Assembly: GCF_019925205.1 (NCBI RefSeq)
Contig: NC_083560.1
Location: 146,340,526 to 146,404,525, forward strand
Length of the DNA stretch: 64,000 nt
Direction: 5' to 3'
From: Metopolophium dirhodum
Lineage: Eukaryota > Arthropoda > Insecta > Hemiptera > Aphididae
The translations under genes and the position numbers were made by a program. Numbering within the stretch: position 1 is the first letter of the stretch; every line of letters begins with the position of its first letter. A model generated the notes under the pieces. That model did no database searches, had not been told where the DNA came from, and worked only from the letters and a program-made list of their open reading frames with translations. Shown in pieces: positions 46,663-55,182 of the stretch.

Positions 46663-47923
46663 AATGGTATTTATAAAAGTTAAAAAGGGTTGTATTCATT
46701 TAAACAAACCTATTCACAATAATGATAGTGATTATTTTTTAGGTCTCTATTCATTAGTTTTGAAAGGCAACAATTTTATTAATATTGAATCAGAGTGATG
46801 TATAACAATTAAACAGAATATAATACATATAAAAACAGGTAGATATAGTATTGAACAATTGAACAAAGAAATAGAACCACTTATTATATCATTTTCTGAT
46901 GAAACTAATAGAATTACAATCAAATCTCCTTGTTATTATAAATTAGATGAAAAATTAAAAAAATATTTAGGTTTTAATGGTAATATAGATTTTTCAATGA
47001 CAAGTGAGAAAAAAATGTACTTTCCTATTGATGGTGAATATTACATAAATATTGAAAAAGAATGTGAATTTAGATTAGGTCGAAATGGTCAAATCCCACT
47101 AGGTACAATATTTATTGGTATTTATTTAATAGGTGAAATTGAAAATTTATTTAATTCATTCGGAACTAAATTTGTGGAAAATTTTCCTAAAATAAATCTT
47201 GAAATAAATAAAAATTTATTAAAAATAACTGCTTCAATTGGTCTGTGGTTTGATGAATATTTATCAAATTGTTTAGGCTTTAATTTTATAAAAAAATTAA
47301 TCCCTATTAATAAAACATGGCCTAAAGGGAAAGAAATTGAATTAGGTGTTGTGTATACAGCACCAGATATTGCTTATACAGTAATAGGAATAAAAACTCC
47401 ACAATTTTACACTCAAGGTTTCTTAAAAGAAATAAATGGTATTATTTCTAATGAAAATAGTAAAACATTATTAAAAGGAAATTATTCAATTGAGCATTTA
47501 AATATCTTATTCAATTCGATTATGAAGTTGGAAAATAATGGTGATTACATTAAAATAACAACAAAAGATTATTTTTCATTTGATAAAGATTTAAATTTAA
47601 GTTTAGGAGGGATTGATACAATATATACACATTATGGAGAAAATTCATCATTAAATAATAACAACAAAATATTAGAAGTACATTGTAATATAATTGAAGA
47701 ATCTATTACACATGATATTGATGAGCTATCTCATTATGATGAAGTTTTATTTTTATTTCAATATAATTCTAATAGTGCTTTGATTAAACCTCATAAAATG
47801 ATATATAGACCAGTGAGTAAAAATCGGTTTCAAAAAATAGAAATTTATATTTTAGATTTAAAAGGTAATATTGTTAATTTTGATGAAGAATTTATTGGTG
47901 TTCTTGATCTAATCAAAAAATAA
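46663..47923 (+). pseudogene. Polinton-2 minor capsid (PW-like) protein, one in-frame stop
   Basis: Full-length frame from ATG 46663 with a single TGA at 46797-46799, otherwise open for about 420 codons. N-terminal YFLGLYSLVLKGNNF, then KTGRYSIEQLNKEIE, KYLGFNGN, a C-terminal segment beginning SHYDEVLFLFQYN and an end reading FIGVLDLIKK. The N-terminal portion parallels the truncated gene at 4652-5056. Known Polintons carry a single-jelly-roll penton-like protein of this size; assignment is by position and pattern. It converges with the major capsid gene, with a palindrome between them. Confidence 0.65.
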
Positions 47924-47928
47924 ATATG

Positions 47929-47962
47929 AAAAGTTGCCCTCGGAATTCCGAGGGCAACTTTT
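47929..47962. terminator. Perfect 34-bp palindrome between convergent capsid genes
   Basis: The half-site AAAAGTTGCCCTCGGAA is followed by its exact inverse, centred on GAATTC, then a run of T (to 47966). It starts 5 bases after the minor capsid stop and ends 48 bases from the major capsid stop. GC-rich arms amid AT-rich DNA and T/A tails on both sides resemble a bidirectional intrinsic terminator. Confidence 0.65.
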
Positions 47963-48010
47963 TTTTCAAGATAAAATATATTGAAAAATTAAAGTATGGA
48001 ACGATTTTTT

Positions 48011-49240
48011 TTAAAAACTTTCATCAACTATTCCTCTTTCAATATCAAACGTATACACTGCACTAGAAATTAAACAAACATAACAAATTGTGTTCTCAGG
48101 TAAATTTTTACTGAAATCTACGTTTAAAATTAGTGTACAGTTGGTGACCGCAATTTGACTTTGATGTCTACTCATGTTAACAACAAAAAATGGTCTCTTT
48201 TTAAACATTTGTTTATCTAAATACATTAATGGATTTTCTTCATGTGATTTATAATAGGTTTTTTTATAACTCATATGATCTTCATATGCTTGACAAAATT
48301 TCATATCATTAAAATCAAGATTTTGCAATTCATTAGGATATTTTTTTCCATTAACTTTAAAAGAATAATTTACAACATTACAATCATCAAAAAAAGCAGC
48401 ATTACTATCTTGATTGTCTAGTTTATTTTTTTGAAAATAAACAACACCAAAAAATGGATGTTCATTATTTCGATAATTAGGTGATAAATCGCATCTTATA
48501 TTTTTTCCAGTAAGATTTCTGATTTCAATACATTGCCATTTTTTAAAATATAAAATAAACGGTTTCTTAATTAATTCATCAACTATTTAAATTTTTGTTA
48601 TTTCATCATATTCTATTGTTTGCATTTGAACTTTTAATTCTAAAATATTAACTTTACCACGTTTTGCTTTAACATTTTTTGACTCTGCTGTAGCTTCAGT
48701 GTTTGTTTCTAGAATCAATGCATCATCATCAGTGTTTCTTGTAAAAATTATTTCAAATCTAGCATTGTAAATTTGTTTTATATCTTTCATTGACCCTAAA
48801 CCTAAGTGTGATAAAGGAATGATGAGTTCGACACTTCCTCCTCCTTCAGATGTAGATTGAAATCCTGAATTTTGTGTAGGACCATTTCCATCAACAGCAT
48901 AACTCATATAACCTTTTACTGTACTTAGTCTTCCAGTATTCTCACTTTCATCTATAATTTTATTATTTAATTTAATTGTAATTTTTTGAAACAAAAATGC
49001 TCCACCATTATCAGATAACATAACATTAGATTTTGCTGGATATTTAGTACCATCTTCTTGTACATATTCAAGTAATAAATAAAGTTTTGAATTTTTAACA
49101 TTCAGAAATTTATCTTTACCATCTACTATAACTATTGTATTTCGGTTTGGTTTATTTAATTCTGTTGTGATTTGAGGTATATAACTTTCATATTGGCTAT
49201 TTATTATATAATTATCATATTTATTTAAAATATTTTCCAT
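48011..49240 (-). pseudogene. Polinton-2 major capsid protein (double jelly roll), one stop
   Basis: A single frame from ATG 49240 to 48011, interrupted only by TAA at 48587-48589, giving 409 codons around it. First jelly roll: LYLLLEYVQEDGTKYPAKSN, GGAFLFQKITIKLNNKIIDE, RLSTVKGYMSYAV, IPLSHLGLGSMKDIKQIYNA. The second half has FDDCNVVNYSFKVNGKKYPN and ends IERGIVDESF. The size fits PY-type capsid proteins. It is divergent from the ATPase gene, 42 bases apart. Confidence 0.85.
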
Positions 49241-49282
49241 TTTCTTATTTATATTACCAAATATATATTTTTTTTCAAATAA
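49241..49282. promoter_or_regulatory. 42-bp divergent intergenic region (major capsid / ATPase)
   Basis: Two start codons face away from each other across 42 AT-rich bases including AAATATATATTTTTT. A shared bidirectional promoter for late structural genes is inferred. Confidence 0.4.
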
Positions 49283-49952
49283 ATGGATAAAGTAAAAGTA
49301 AAATTTTTTATTGAAGATGAAAATAAAAAAAAATCTTTATTTGAATTACCTTCACGTGTTTTAATTATAGGACCATCTGGATGGTTGTGGTAAAACAAAC
49401 TTGTTGTATAATCTGATTATAAATTATTGGATTCCTTATTTAAATCTATATATTTTTACAAAAAATATTGATCAACCAGTCTATAAATATATTAAAAAAA
49501 TATTTGATGATATACCTTCTATAAACACACATTTTTCTAATGATGAAATAATATCTGTAGATGATTGTGAAGAAAATAGTTTAGTGATTTTTGATGATTT
49601 TCTAAAAGAAAAACAAGACATGATAATTGAATATTTTATAAGATCAAGATCAAAGAATATTAGTGTTATTTATTTAACACAAAGTTATACTTCAGTAGAT
49701 ATAAAAACAATAAGAAATAATTTGAATGTTTTAATTGTTTTTAATCAATCAAATTATTATATTGAAAAAATATGGTCCGATTTGATTAGTGAAGATGTAC
49801 CTTTAGAAAAATTTAAAGAAATTAATAGAACTTATTGTAAAAAATATGATAAAAAAAGTAAAATAAAAACATATGGTTTCATAACAATAGACTTGATAAA
49901 AAATTTAATCTATGACAATAAAGGTAATGAGATTTTATATAACGATGAATGA
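49283..49952 (+). pseudogene. Polinton-2 packaging ATPase, frameshift in Walker A
   Basis: N-terminal MDKVKVKFFIEDENKKKS, then LIIGPSG; a net 4-base insertion at about 49380-49390 breaks the frame within the P-loop and yields a stop. In the shifted frame the rest continues: LYIFTKNIDQ, Walker B SLVIFDDFLKE, RSRSKNISVIYLTQSYTS, to 49952. Homologous to the intact gene at 6110-6769. The extra bases look like a local duplication of TGG/ATGG. Confidence 0.85.
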
Positions 49953-49981
49953 TTATGTTTTAATTTAATTTTGTATAATAA

Positions 49982-51904
49982 ATGGATATCAAACAAATTC
50001 AAAAAGAATTAAAAAAAAAAATGAAAAAAAATGTTACATTTGAAGATCAAACACAAAACAATTCCAAGGTAGGAAATAAATTAAAAAACACATCAGATGT
50101 AAAGATTCAGACAATAATTAATAAGAAAAAAAAATTACAAAATAGGTTTAAAGATAAATTTTTTAAACCTAATGAAAAAGAGACTGTTATTATAAAAAAA
50201 GATGATGAAGATGAAGATAATATTAAAAAAGAAAAAAAACAACATAAATCTACAGATGTAAATAAAATAATTAATATTCAAAAAAATTTACAGGATAGAT
50301 TTAGAAATACAGTTGTAAAACAAAAACATGTAATTGAAGAACAACAAAAAAAGTTTGGACCAATAATAAACGCATTAACAAATGTTAATACAACAATGAA
50401 TGCAGTTAAAGATGTTGCTATTAAAACTGAAGGAGACATTCAAAAATTAAATAAACCCTATTATTATCAACCTAGAAATCCAGAATTAAAAAGATTAACA
50501 AGTTCAGAAGAGACTTTTGGAACTCCAAAATATTCTAGTCAAAAATCAACAAGTAATTCTCCATTACCTAAAAATGTTATAAACTTAGGTGCTATTTCGA
50601 CAAGATATTTACCAACTGTAAAAGATACTAATTCTTTTGGAATATATTATAATAAAGAAGATGATATTCATATGATTGGAAAAGATAAAATAAATTTTGA
50701 AAATGATAATATAATTTTAAATGGAAAAACATATACAGGAATTCTAGGTTTGTGGAGATTATTAACTCATGTAGATACTACCAATCCGAAATTTTATACA
50801 GATGATGATTTTAATATTTATAAAAATATATTAATTGAAACTAATTCTATATATCAAAACAATGATCCTTCAACGAAAAGAGCTAAATCAAGTCGTGGTG
50901 AAAAATATAATGATATGATTAAAAACATTTGGAGAGAAATGAATGGAATTAAAACGAATGAAAATGATGAAGAAACTACGGATAATAAAAAGAAAGAAAC
51001 TACTGATAATAAAAAAAATAATAAAAAAATTAATAAAAAGAAAGAAAATAATGATGATAATGAAATTATGGAAAAGAAAGAAAATAATGAAATATTAGCT
51101 GAAGATAATCAAATAGGGGAGGGTTTAAAGAAATGCACAGAAAATCGTATTGAATATCGTTATATTAGTAATGTAAACCAAGTTATAGATAATTTACAGT
51201 TTATTTCTGCAGAGGAAAGAGCTGGAAATAATAATTTTAAAAACGAAAAACTTGGTATTCTTCATTTGTTTAAAATAATTATGGAAAACCATATTGATAC
51301 TCCTGAAGGTATTGAATATTTACTAAAATATGTAACTTTTTTACCAAAGGAAGTTAAAATATCAAAAGAAAAAATAATTAAACGTATACATTATATATCA
51401 ATTGAAGAAAGTACAGGAAATAATATTTACCATGATGAAAAACTTGATATTCTTAATATTTGTATTAGAGAAATGGAAAAATTAATTGATATACCTATTA
51501 TTGGTGCAGATTATTTATCATCATATGTTTCATGTTTACCAAAGAAAATTATTACAGGTTCAGGAATTGTTAATTTTCTTTTGAATTGTTCAAGTTTACC
51601 TCAAATACATTGGCCTGGTTATAATTATTTAGGACCGGGAACAAAGTTAGAAAAAAATAAAAAACCTATAAACAAATTAGATGAAGCTGCGAGAGAACAT
51701 GATTATTTTTATAAAGATAATAAAGATACTAAAACAAGACATATTGCTGATAAAATTTTAGAACAAAAAGCAATGGAAAGATTTTATGATCCTCATAGTT
51801 CTATAGGTGAAAAAACTGCAGCCTATTTTACAGCAAATGTAATGAATGTTAAAAGACAATTTGGAATGAATGTTAAAAGACAATTTGGAATGAATTTAAT
51901 TTAA
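49982..51904 (+). CDS. 640-residue fusion: partner domain, duplicated helical repeat and PLA2 domain
   Basis: N-terminus basic and coiled-coil-like with two KKLQNRF/KNLQDRF units. Residues about 215-315 are the partner domain shared with 7091-8026 (FGIYYNKEDDIHMIG, GLWRLL). A charged low-complexity linker follows. Then two ~60-residue repeats (ISAEERAGNNNFKNEKLGIL and ISIEESTGNNIYHDEKLDIL, each ending LPK). The C-terminus is a parvovirus VP1-type PLA2-like domain (HWPGYNYLGPGTKLEK, AAREHDYFYKD). An NVKRQFGM duplication is at the end. Intact. It starts 29 bases after the ATPase. Inference: virion protein linking packaging and membrane penetration. Confidence 0.8.
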   Translation: MDIKQIQKELKKKMKKNVTFEDQTQNNSKVGNKLKNTSDVKIQTIINKKKKLQNRFKDKFFKPNEKETVIIKKDDEDEDNIKKEKKQHKSTDVNKIINIQKNLQDRFRNTVVKQKHVIEEQQKKFGPIINALTNVNTTMNAVKDVAIKTEGDIQKLNKPYYYQPRNPELKRLTSSEETFGTPKYSSQKSTSNSPLPKNVINLGAISTRYLPTVKDTNSFGIYYNKEDDIHMIGKDKINFENDNIILNGKTYTGILGLWRLLTHVDTTNPKFYTDDDFNIYKNILIETNSIYQNNDPSTKRAKSSRGEKYNDMIKNIWREMNGIKTNENDEETTDNKKKETTDNKKNNKKINKKKENNDDNEIMEKKENNEILAEDNQIGEGLKKCTENRIEYRYISNVNQVIDNLQFISAEERAGNNNFKNEKLGILHLFKIIMENHIDTPEGIEYLLKYVTFLPKEVKISKEKIIKRIHYISIEESTGNNIYHDEKLDILNICIREMEKLIDIPIIGADYLSSYVSCLPKKIITGSGIVNFLLNCSSLPQIHWPGYNYLGPGTKLEKNKKPINKLDEAAREHDYFYKDNKDTKTRHIADKILEQKAMERFYDPHSSIGEKTAAYFTANVMNVKRQFGMNVKRQFGMNLI

Positions 51905-51926
51905 TTTATTTTTTTTGTATTATAAA

Positions 51927-52349
51927 ATGAATCTAAATTTAAATAAAAAACAATTTAATAAAATATTGGAAGCTCATAAAAATAATAAAGATGTATCAAT
52001 TCTAATTGAAAATAATCAAATTGATAGTGGAAAACATAAATTTATTCTTGAGCCAGAACAAATAAGAAAATTAAAAAACGCTAAAAAAAATAATACCAGA
52101 TCAAGATTAGAACTTAAACATGTTCAAATTAAAAAAGGTGGATTTTTACCAATAGCTATTGCTGTGATTGAAGGCGTAAGTGCTTTGGCTGCAGGTGCAA
52201 GTGCAGTTTATACAGCAATAACTGATGCTAAACATAAAAAAAAATTGGAAGAAGAAACAATTCGACATAATAAAGAGATGGAAAAAATTAGATCACAAGG
52301 TTCTGGCTTGAAAAAAAAAAAAATATTGAAAAAAAAATTGAAAAAATGA
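51927..52349 (+). CDS. Hydrophobic core/pVI-like virion protein
   Basis: 140 residues from ATG 51927. A Lys-rich N-terminal half, GGFLPIAIAVIEGVSALAAG (hydrophobic, Gly-Gly-led), AVYTAITDAKHKKKLEEETI and a basic C-terminus. The hydrophobic segment parallels the one in the Polinton-1 PLA2/core protein (5413-6057). Starts 22 bases after the PLA2 gene and overlaps the protease start by 4 bases (ATGA). Likely matured by the neighbouring protease and packaged with DNA, by analogy with adenoviruses. Confidence 0.7.
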   Translation: MNLNLNKKQFNKILEAHKNNKDVSILIENNQIDSGKHKFILEPEQIRKLKNAKKNNTRSRLELKHVQIKKGGFLPIAIAVIEGVSALAAGASAVYTAITDAKHKKKLEEETIRHNKEMEKIRSQGSGLKKKKILKKKLKK

Positions 52350-52798
52350 ATAAATTTGAAATAACATTTAGAAATAATATTGAAAAATTTGAAGGTATTT
52401 ATACACGGTTTTGGATTAAACAAAATAATGTAAAAATTGATCCATTGAGTAATATAGATATAAATTATTTTGGAAATAAAATAAAAAATTATAGAGGGTG
52501 TTTTATGTTAAATGAATTACCTAAAACATCATGGGAAAATGAATGTGGAGTATTTAATTTAAATGATTCTACTCAAAATGGTTCTCATTGGGTTGCATGG
52601 AAAAAAATAAACAATACATTTAAAATATATTTTGATCCATTTGGTCATATAGTTGGCGAGCCACCAAAAGAACTTTTAAAATATTTAGGTAAAGATAATC
52701 TTTTTTGTACTGTTTCCCAATTTCAATACTATAATGATCCACCTATATGTGGTCATTTATGTTTAGAATTTATTGAAAATTATAAAAAATTTATTTAA
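52346..52798 (+). CDS. Adenovirus-type cysteine maturation protease (Polinton-2 PRO)
   Basis: 150 residues. ECGVFNLNDS, His in NGSHWVAWKKI, Asp in YFDPFGHIV and Cys region ICGHLCLEFIENY. Same layout as 5035-5406. Overlaps the core gene by ATGA, and closes the four-gene run ATPase, PLA2 protein, core, protease. A hairpin follows 12 bases after the stop. Intact. Confidence 0.9.
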   Translation: MNKFEITFRNNIEKFEGIYTRFWIKQNNVKIDPLSNIDINYFGNKIKNYRGCFMLNELPKTSWENECGVFNLNDSTQNGSHWVAWKKINNTFKIYFDPFGHIVGEPPKELLKYLGKDNLFCTVSQFQYYNDPPICGHLCLEFIENYKKFI

Positions 52799-52810
52799 AT
52801 ATCATAATTT

Positions 52811-52838
52811 TTTTTAATAGAAGAATTTCTATTAAAAA
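52811..52838. terminator. AT hairpin at the end of the four-gene run
   Basis: Perfect 12-base arms TTTTTAATAGAA and TTCTATTAAAAA around GAAT, 12 bases past the protease stop. Confidence 0.65.
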
Positions 52839-52845
52839 ATAACGA

Positions 52846-53035
52846 GTTAACGAGTCGTTTTTTTACGTTAACGAGTCGTTTTTTTATGTTAACGAGTCGT
52901 TTTTTTACGTTAACGAGTCGTTTTTTTTACGTTAACGAGTCGTTTTTTTTTTACGTTTACGAGTCGTTTTTTTACGTTAACGAGTCGTTTTTTTTACGTT
53001 AACGAGTCGTTTTTTTACGTTAACGAGTCGTTGAT
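52846..53035. repeat. Nine copies of a GTTAACGAGTCG-T(n) tandem repeat
   Basis: The core CGAGTCG begins at about 52851, 52872, 52892, 52913, 52935, 52960, 52981, 53002 and 53023. Units are 20-25 bases, differing mainly in T-run length. Each joins two small palindromes, CGTTAACG and ACGAGTCGT. It lies in the longest non-coding gap of Polinton-2, after the structural gene run. Confidence 0.95.
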
Positions 53036-53364
53036 GTACTCATATGTATGTTTTAATAATTCGATGTTAAAAAAAATATATTTATATTATAATGAAATTA
53101 AACTTTCACTAAACAAACTACGTAAATTAATACAAGAGGAATTACATGATTCGAATAATAATAATTAAAGTGTAATGACCTAGTTTTAATAATAATATGT
53201 AACTCGACTGATTATTTTTTAACATCCTGTTGTGGAATGTTATCAGCTGACTACTATACAATGTGAAGTATACAGTGTGATGTATACAGTGTGAAGTATA
53301 CAGCGTGGTATAATTATACTAGTTTAATTTTATTTAAATAGTGTTACATAGTATACATTAAATG
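53036..53364. other. Non-coding gap with short GTATACAGTGTGA repeats
   Basis: Four related units (GTATACAGTGTGA and variants) at about 53255-53312. No gene. Confidence 0.5.
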
Positions 53365-53697
53365 CCTAAGCATTGTGGCGCGGTGGGTTAAGGCGTGTGT
53401 TTTGAGACTGAACATATTAGGTTCGAATCTGACTGCAGCAGATTTGTTCCTACTGTGTTTGTTCTCGTAGTAGGATTTGAAATTAGGTGGGGGGCATTAT
53501 AAAGCCGGCAATTGTAGCGCTTCGGGCGATTGGTGATTTACATGCGAATGTAGGTTGTCACGTGGTGCGGCCTACGTTGTCACCTTGATTTGTATCTACC
53601 TCAGTCTTGTTCCAAGGCTGACGTATATAATGTCCACCTCTGACTTTAAATTCTACAAATAAATACCTGTCTAACCCACCACGTCACAGTGCTTAGG
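53365..53697. mobile_element. 333-bp inverted-repeat element with a tRNA-like head (MITE/SINE chimera)
   Basis: Ends CCTAAGCATTGTGGCGCGG... and its inverse (53672-53697) match at 23 of 26 positions. Inside the left end is an A-box-like TGGCGCGGTGG (53375) and a B-box GGTTCGAATCT (about 53431), spaced as in tRNA-derived SINEs. It is inserted in the non-coding gap of Polinton-2. No clear target duplication seen. Confidence 0.6.
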
Positions 53698-54113
53698 TAA
53701 AAAAAAATATCTCTGTTGTACAGACAACCAGTTAAAAAAATAAAAAATAAAAAAATAAAAAAAAGTGAGAGGTGGCCACCATTCTGGATGTCTGTACAAC
53801 ACATATTTTGCAAATTTTTTGCATTTTTTTATTAATAATGAGTTCGTATAATTATACAAAGTTAAATATTACAAGACCTATATTTCATTTAATATTTTAT
53901 AAAATCAAGGCGGATCAACACAGATATGTTTTATATGCTTATCTACACTACATATTAAAAGTTTACCCCCCGCTTCATATTTTTCATTTAAGTATAACTC
54001 CGTTGCTATTTATGTTGGAATGTTTATTTTTACATCAAACATTTTTGTTTTTAATTCTTTATAAGTCCTCCTCATAGTATCATAGTGTAAAATCGTTTTC
54101 AAAGATTTTTGGA
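53698..54113. other. Non-coding gap with a 13-base inverted repeat
   Basis: TGTTGTACAGACA (about 53715) and its inverse TGTCTGTACAACA (about 53790) enclose an A-rich stretch. Open frames here lack recognisable content. Confidence 0.4.
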
Positions 54114-54138
54114 TTTTAATAGAACAATTCTATTAAAA
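54114..54138. terminator. AT hairpin after the accessory paralog
   Basis: Perfect 11-base arms TTTTAATAGAA and TTCTATTAAAA around CAA, 19 bases past the stop of the minus-strand gene at 54158. Confidence 0.65.
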
Positions 54139-54157
54139 AATTTAATTAATTATATTA

Positions 54158-54586
54158 TTATATTCTAAGCATTTTGTGATCGGAATCTGTACCTCCCATG
54201 CTAAGAGAACATATTTTAATATTTCCGAAATTTTGAACAACACAAATATCATGGAGATATTTGAAAAAATAAGTACCGGTTGTATTTATTAAATCATTAG
54301 CTATTTTACAAATTTCAAGCCATGTTGGCGATTCTAGTATTTTAGAAGCATAAGGTTTTCCATTTCCAGAAATATTGTGTCCATGATCGACAATTAAAAT
54401 ATTTCCTTTAATTGGAATTTTATTTAGATTATATTTCATAATTTTAATATTTTTATTATTATTAGTATTATAGTATTCGTATTTACAAAACTTAACAAAG
54501 ATTTCATTATTTAATATTGAGTTCTCTATTTCGTTTTGCATTTCTTTTTCTTGTAATTTATTAAAATCTTTGATAGTTGTTTCCAT
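54158..54586 (-). CDS. Accessory paralog without zinc finger (unrecognised family)
   Basis: 142 residues. IFVKFCKYEYYNTNNNKNIK, then MKYNLNKIPIKGNILIVDHG, SGNGKPYASKILESPTWLEI and a C-terminal CSLSMGGTDSD tail. Clearly paralogous to the C-terminal domain of the 44537-45151 protein. The N-terminus is helical and charged rather than a finger. Lies near the right end of the element, on the same strand as the polymerase. Intact. Function unknown. Confidence 0.75.
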   Translation of the reverse strand: METTIKDFNKLQEKEMQNEIENSILNNEIFVKFCKYEYYNTNNNKNIKIMKYNLNKIPIKGNILIVDHGHNISGNGKPYASKILESPTWLEICKIANDLINTTGTYFFKYLHDICVVQNFGNIKICSLSMGGTDSDHKMLRI

Positions 54587-54713
54587 TATTTTATTATTTA
54601 TTATATTTTTAATTTTTAAATTAATTTTTTCAATTTCTTTTTAATACATTTTTGCATTTAGATTTTTATTTTAAATAGAACAATTATATAAAAAAATATT
54701 TTAATTATTATTG

Positions 54714-54916
54714 CATTTAGATTTTCTTAAAAAATATTTTAAGAAATATTTCATTTGGAATTTAATTAATTAATTTCATAAGTTTTGCGAAAAAATATTT
54801 TAATTATTATTGCATTTCGATTTTCTGATCTTTTTGCACATTGTTTTCTTTGTGATCTTTTATTGATATAATATGAAAATTGAAAACTGTCCCAGGACAT
54901 ACATATATATACTACT
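54714..54916 (-). repeat. Polinton-2 right terminal inverted repeat
   Basis: 203 bases, inverse of 39754-39955 with a single-base length change in a T run. Ends at CACAGT. Confidence 0.95.
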
Positions 54917-55182
54917 CACAGTTCATCAAGGCGCGCGTCGAGTTCACTGAACTTCCGGGAGACATTGTCTAGCCGAGATTTAAACGCATCAGACATGTTG
55001 GATACTAATTGAGCTAGCGACTCTAAAGAGAGGGGGGAGTTTCCTACTAGGGATTGATTGGCCTCTTCAGTACCTGACATGGTAATTTCAAAATCAATGG
55101 CCGGAAGTATGGGGGAGGGGTAATAATTTGCGGGGTTGAACCTATCAAGCTGTTGGGTCCGGCGTGGACCAGCGCTATGCAT
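54917..55182 (-). pseudogene. Gypsy-2 gag, N-terminal part cut off by Polinton-2
   Basis: ATG 55182, MHSAGPRRTQQLDRFNPANY, a coiled-coil-like ending (MSDAFKSRLDNVSRKFSELD) reaching the CACAGT duplication, where the frame would otherwise continue at 39753. Target duplication included at 54917-54922. Confidence 0.85.

Larger units (their letters stand above)
39754..54916. mobile_element. Polinton-2: complete 15.2-kb Maverick/Polinton element
   Basis: Bounded by ~202-bp inverted repeats that start AGTAGTATATATATGTATG and by CACAGT target duplications, within the gag gene of Gypsy-2. Contents: polymerase B, finger accessory protein and integrase (minus); small protein and minor capsid (plus); major capsid (minus); ATPase, PLA2 protein, core protein and protease (plus); accessory paralog (minus). 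Breaks occur in polymerase, integrase, minor capsid, major capsid and ATPase. Confidence 0.97.

Noticed and set aside
52846..53035. CRISPR-like appearance of a short repeated core with spacers
   Set aside because: Spacers are only T runs; no unique spacers, no cas genes, eukaryotic context.
53365..53440. Possible functional tRNA gene
   Set aside because: Only A- and B-box-like motifs; no cloverleaf with acceptor pairing could be drawn.
53772..54077. Hydrophobic 101-residue frame
   Set aside because: AT-rich non-coding gap of Polinton-2, no conserved motif and no counterpart.
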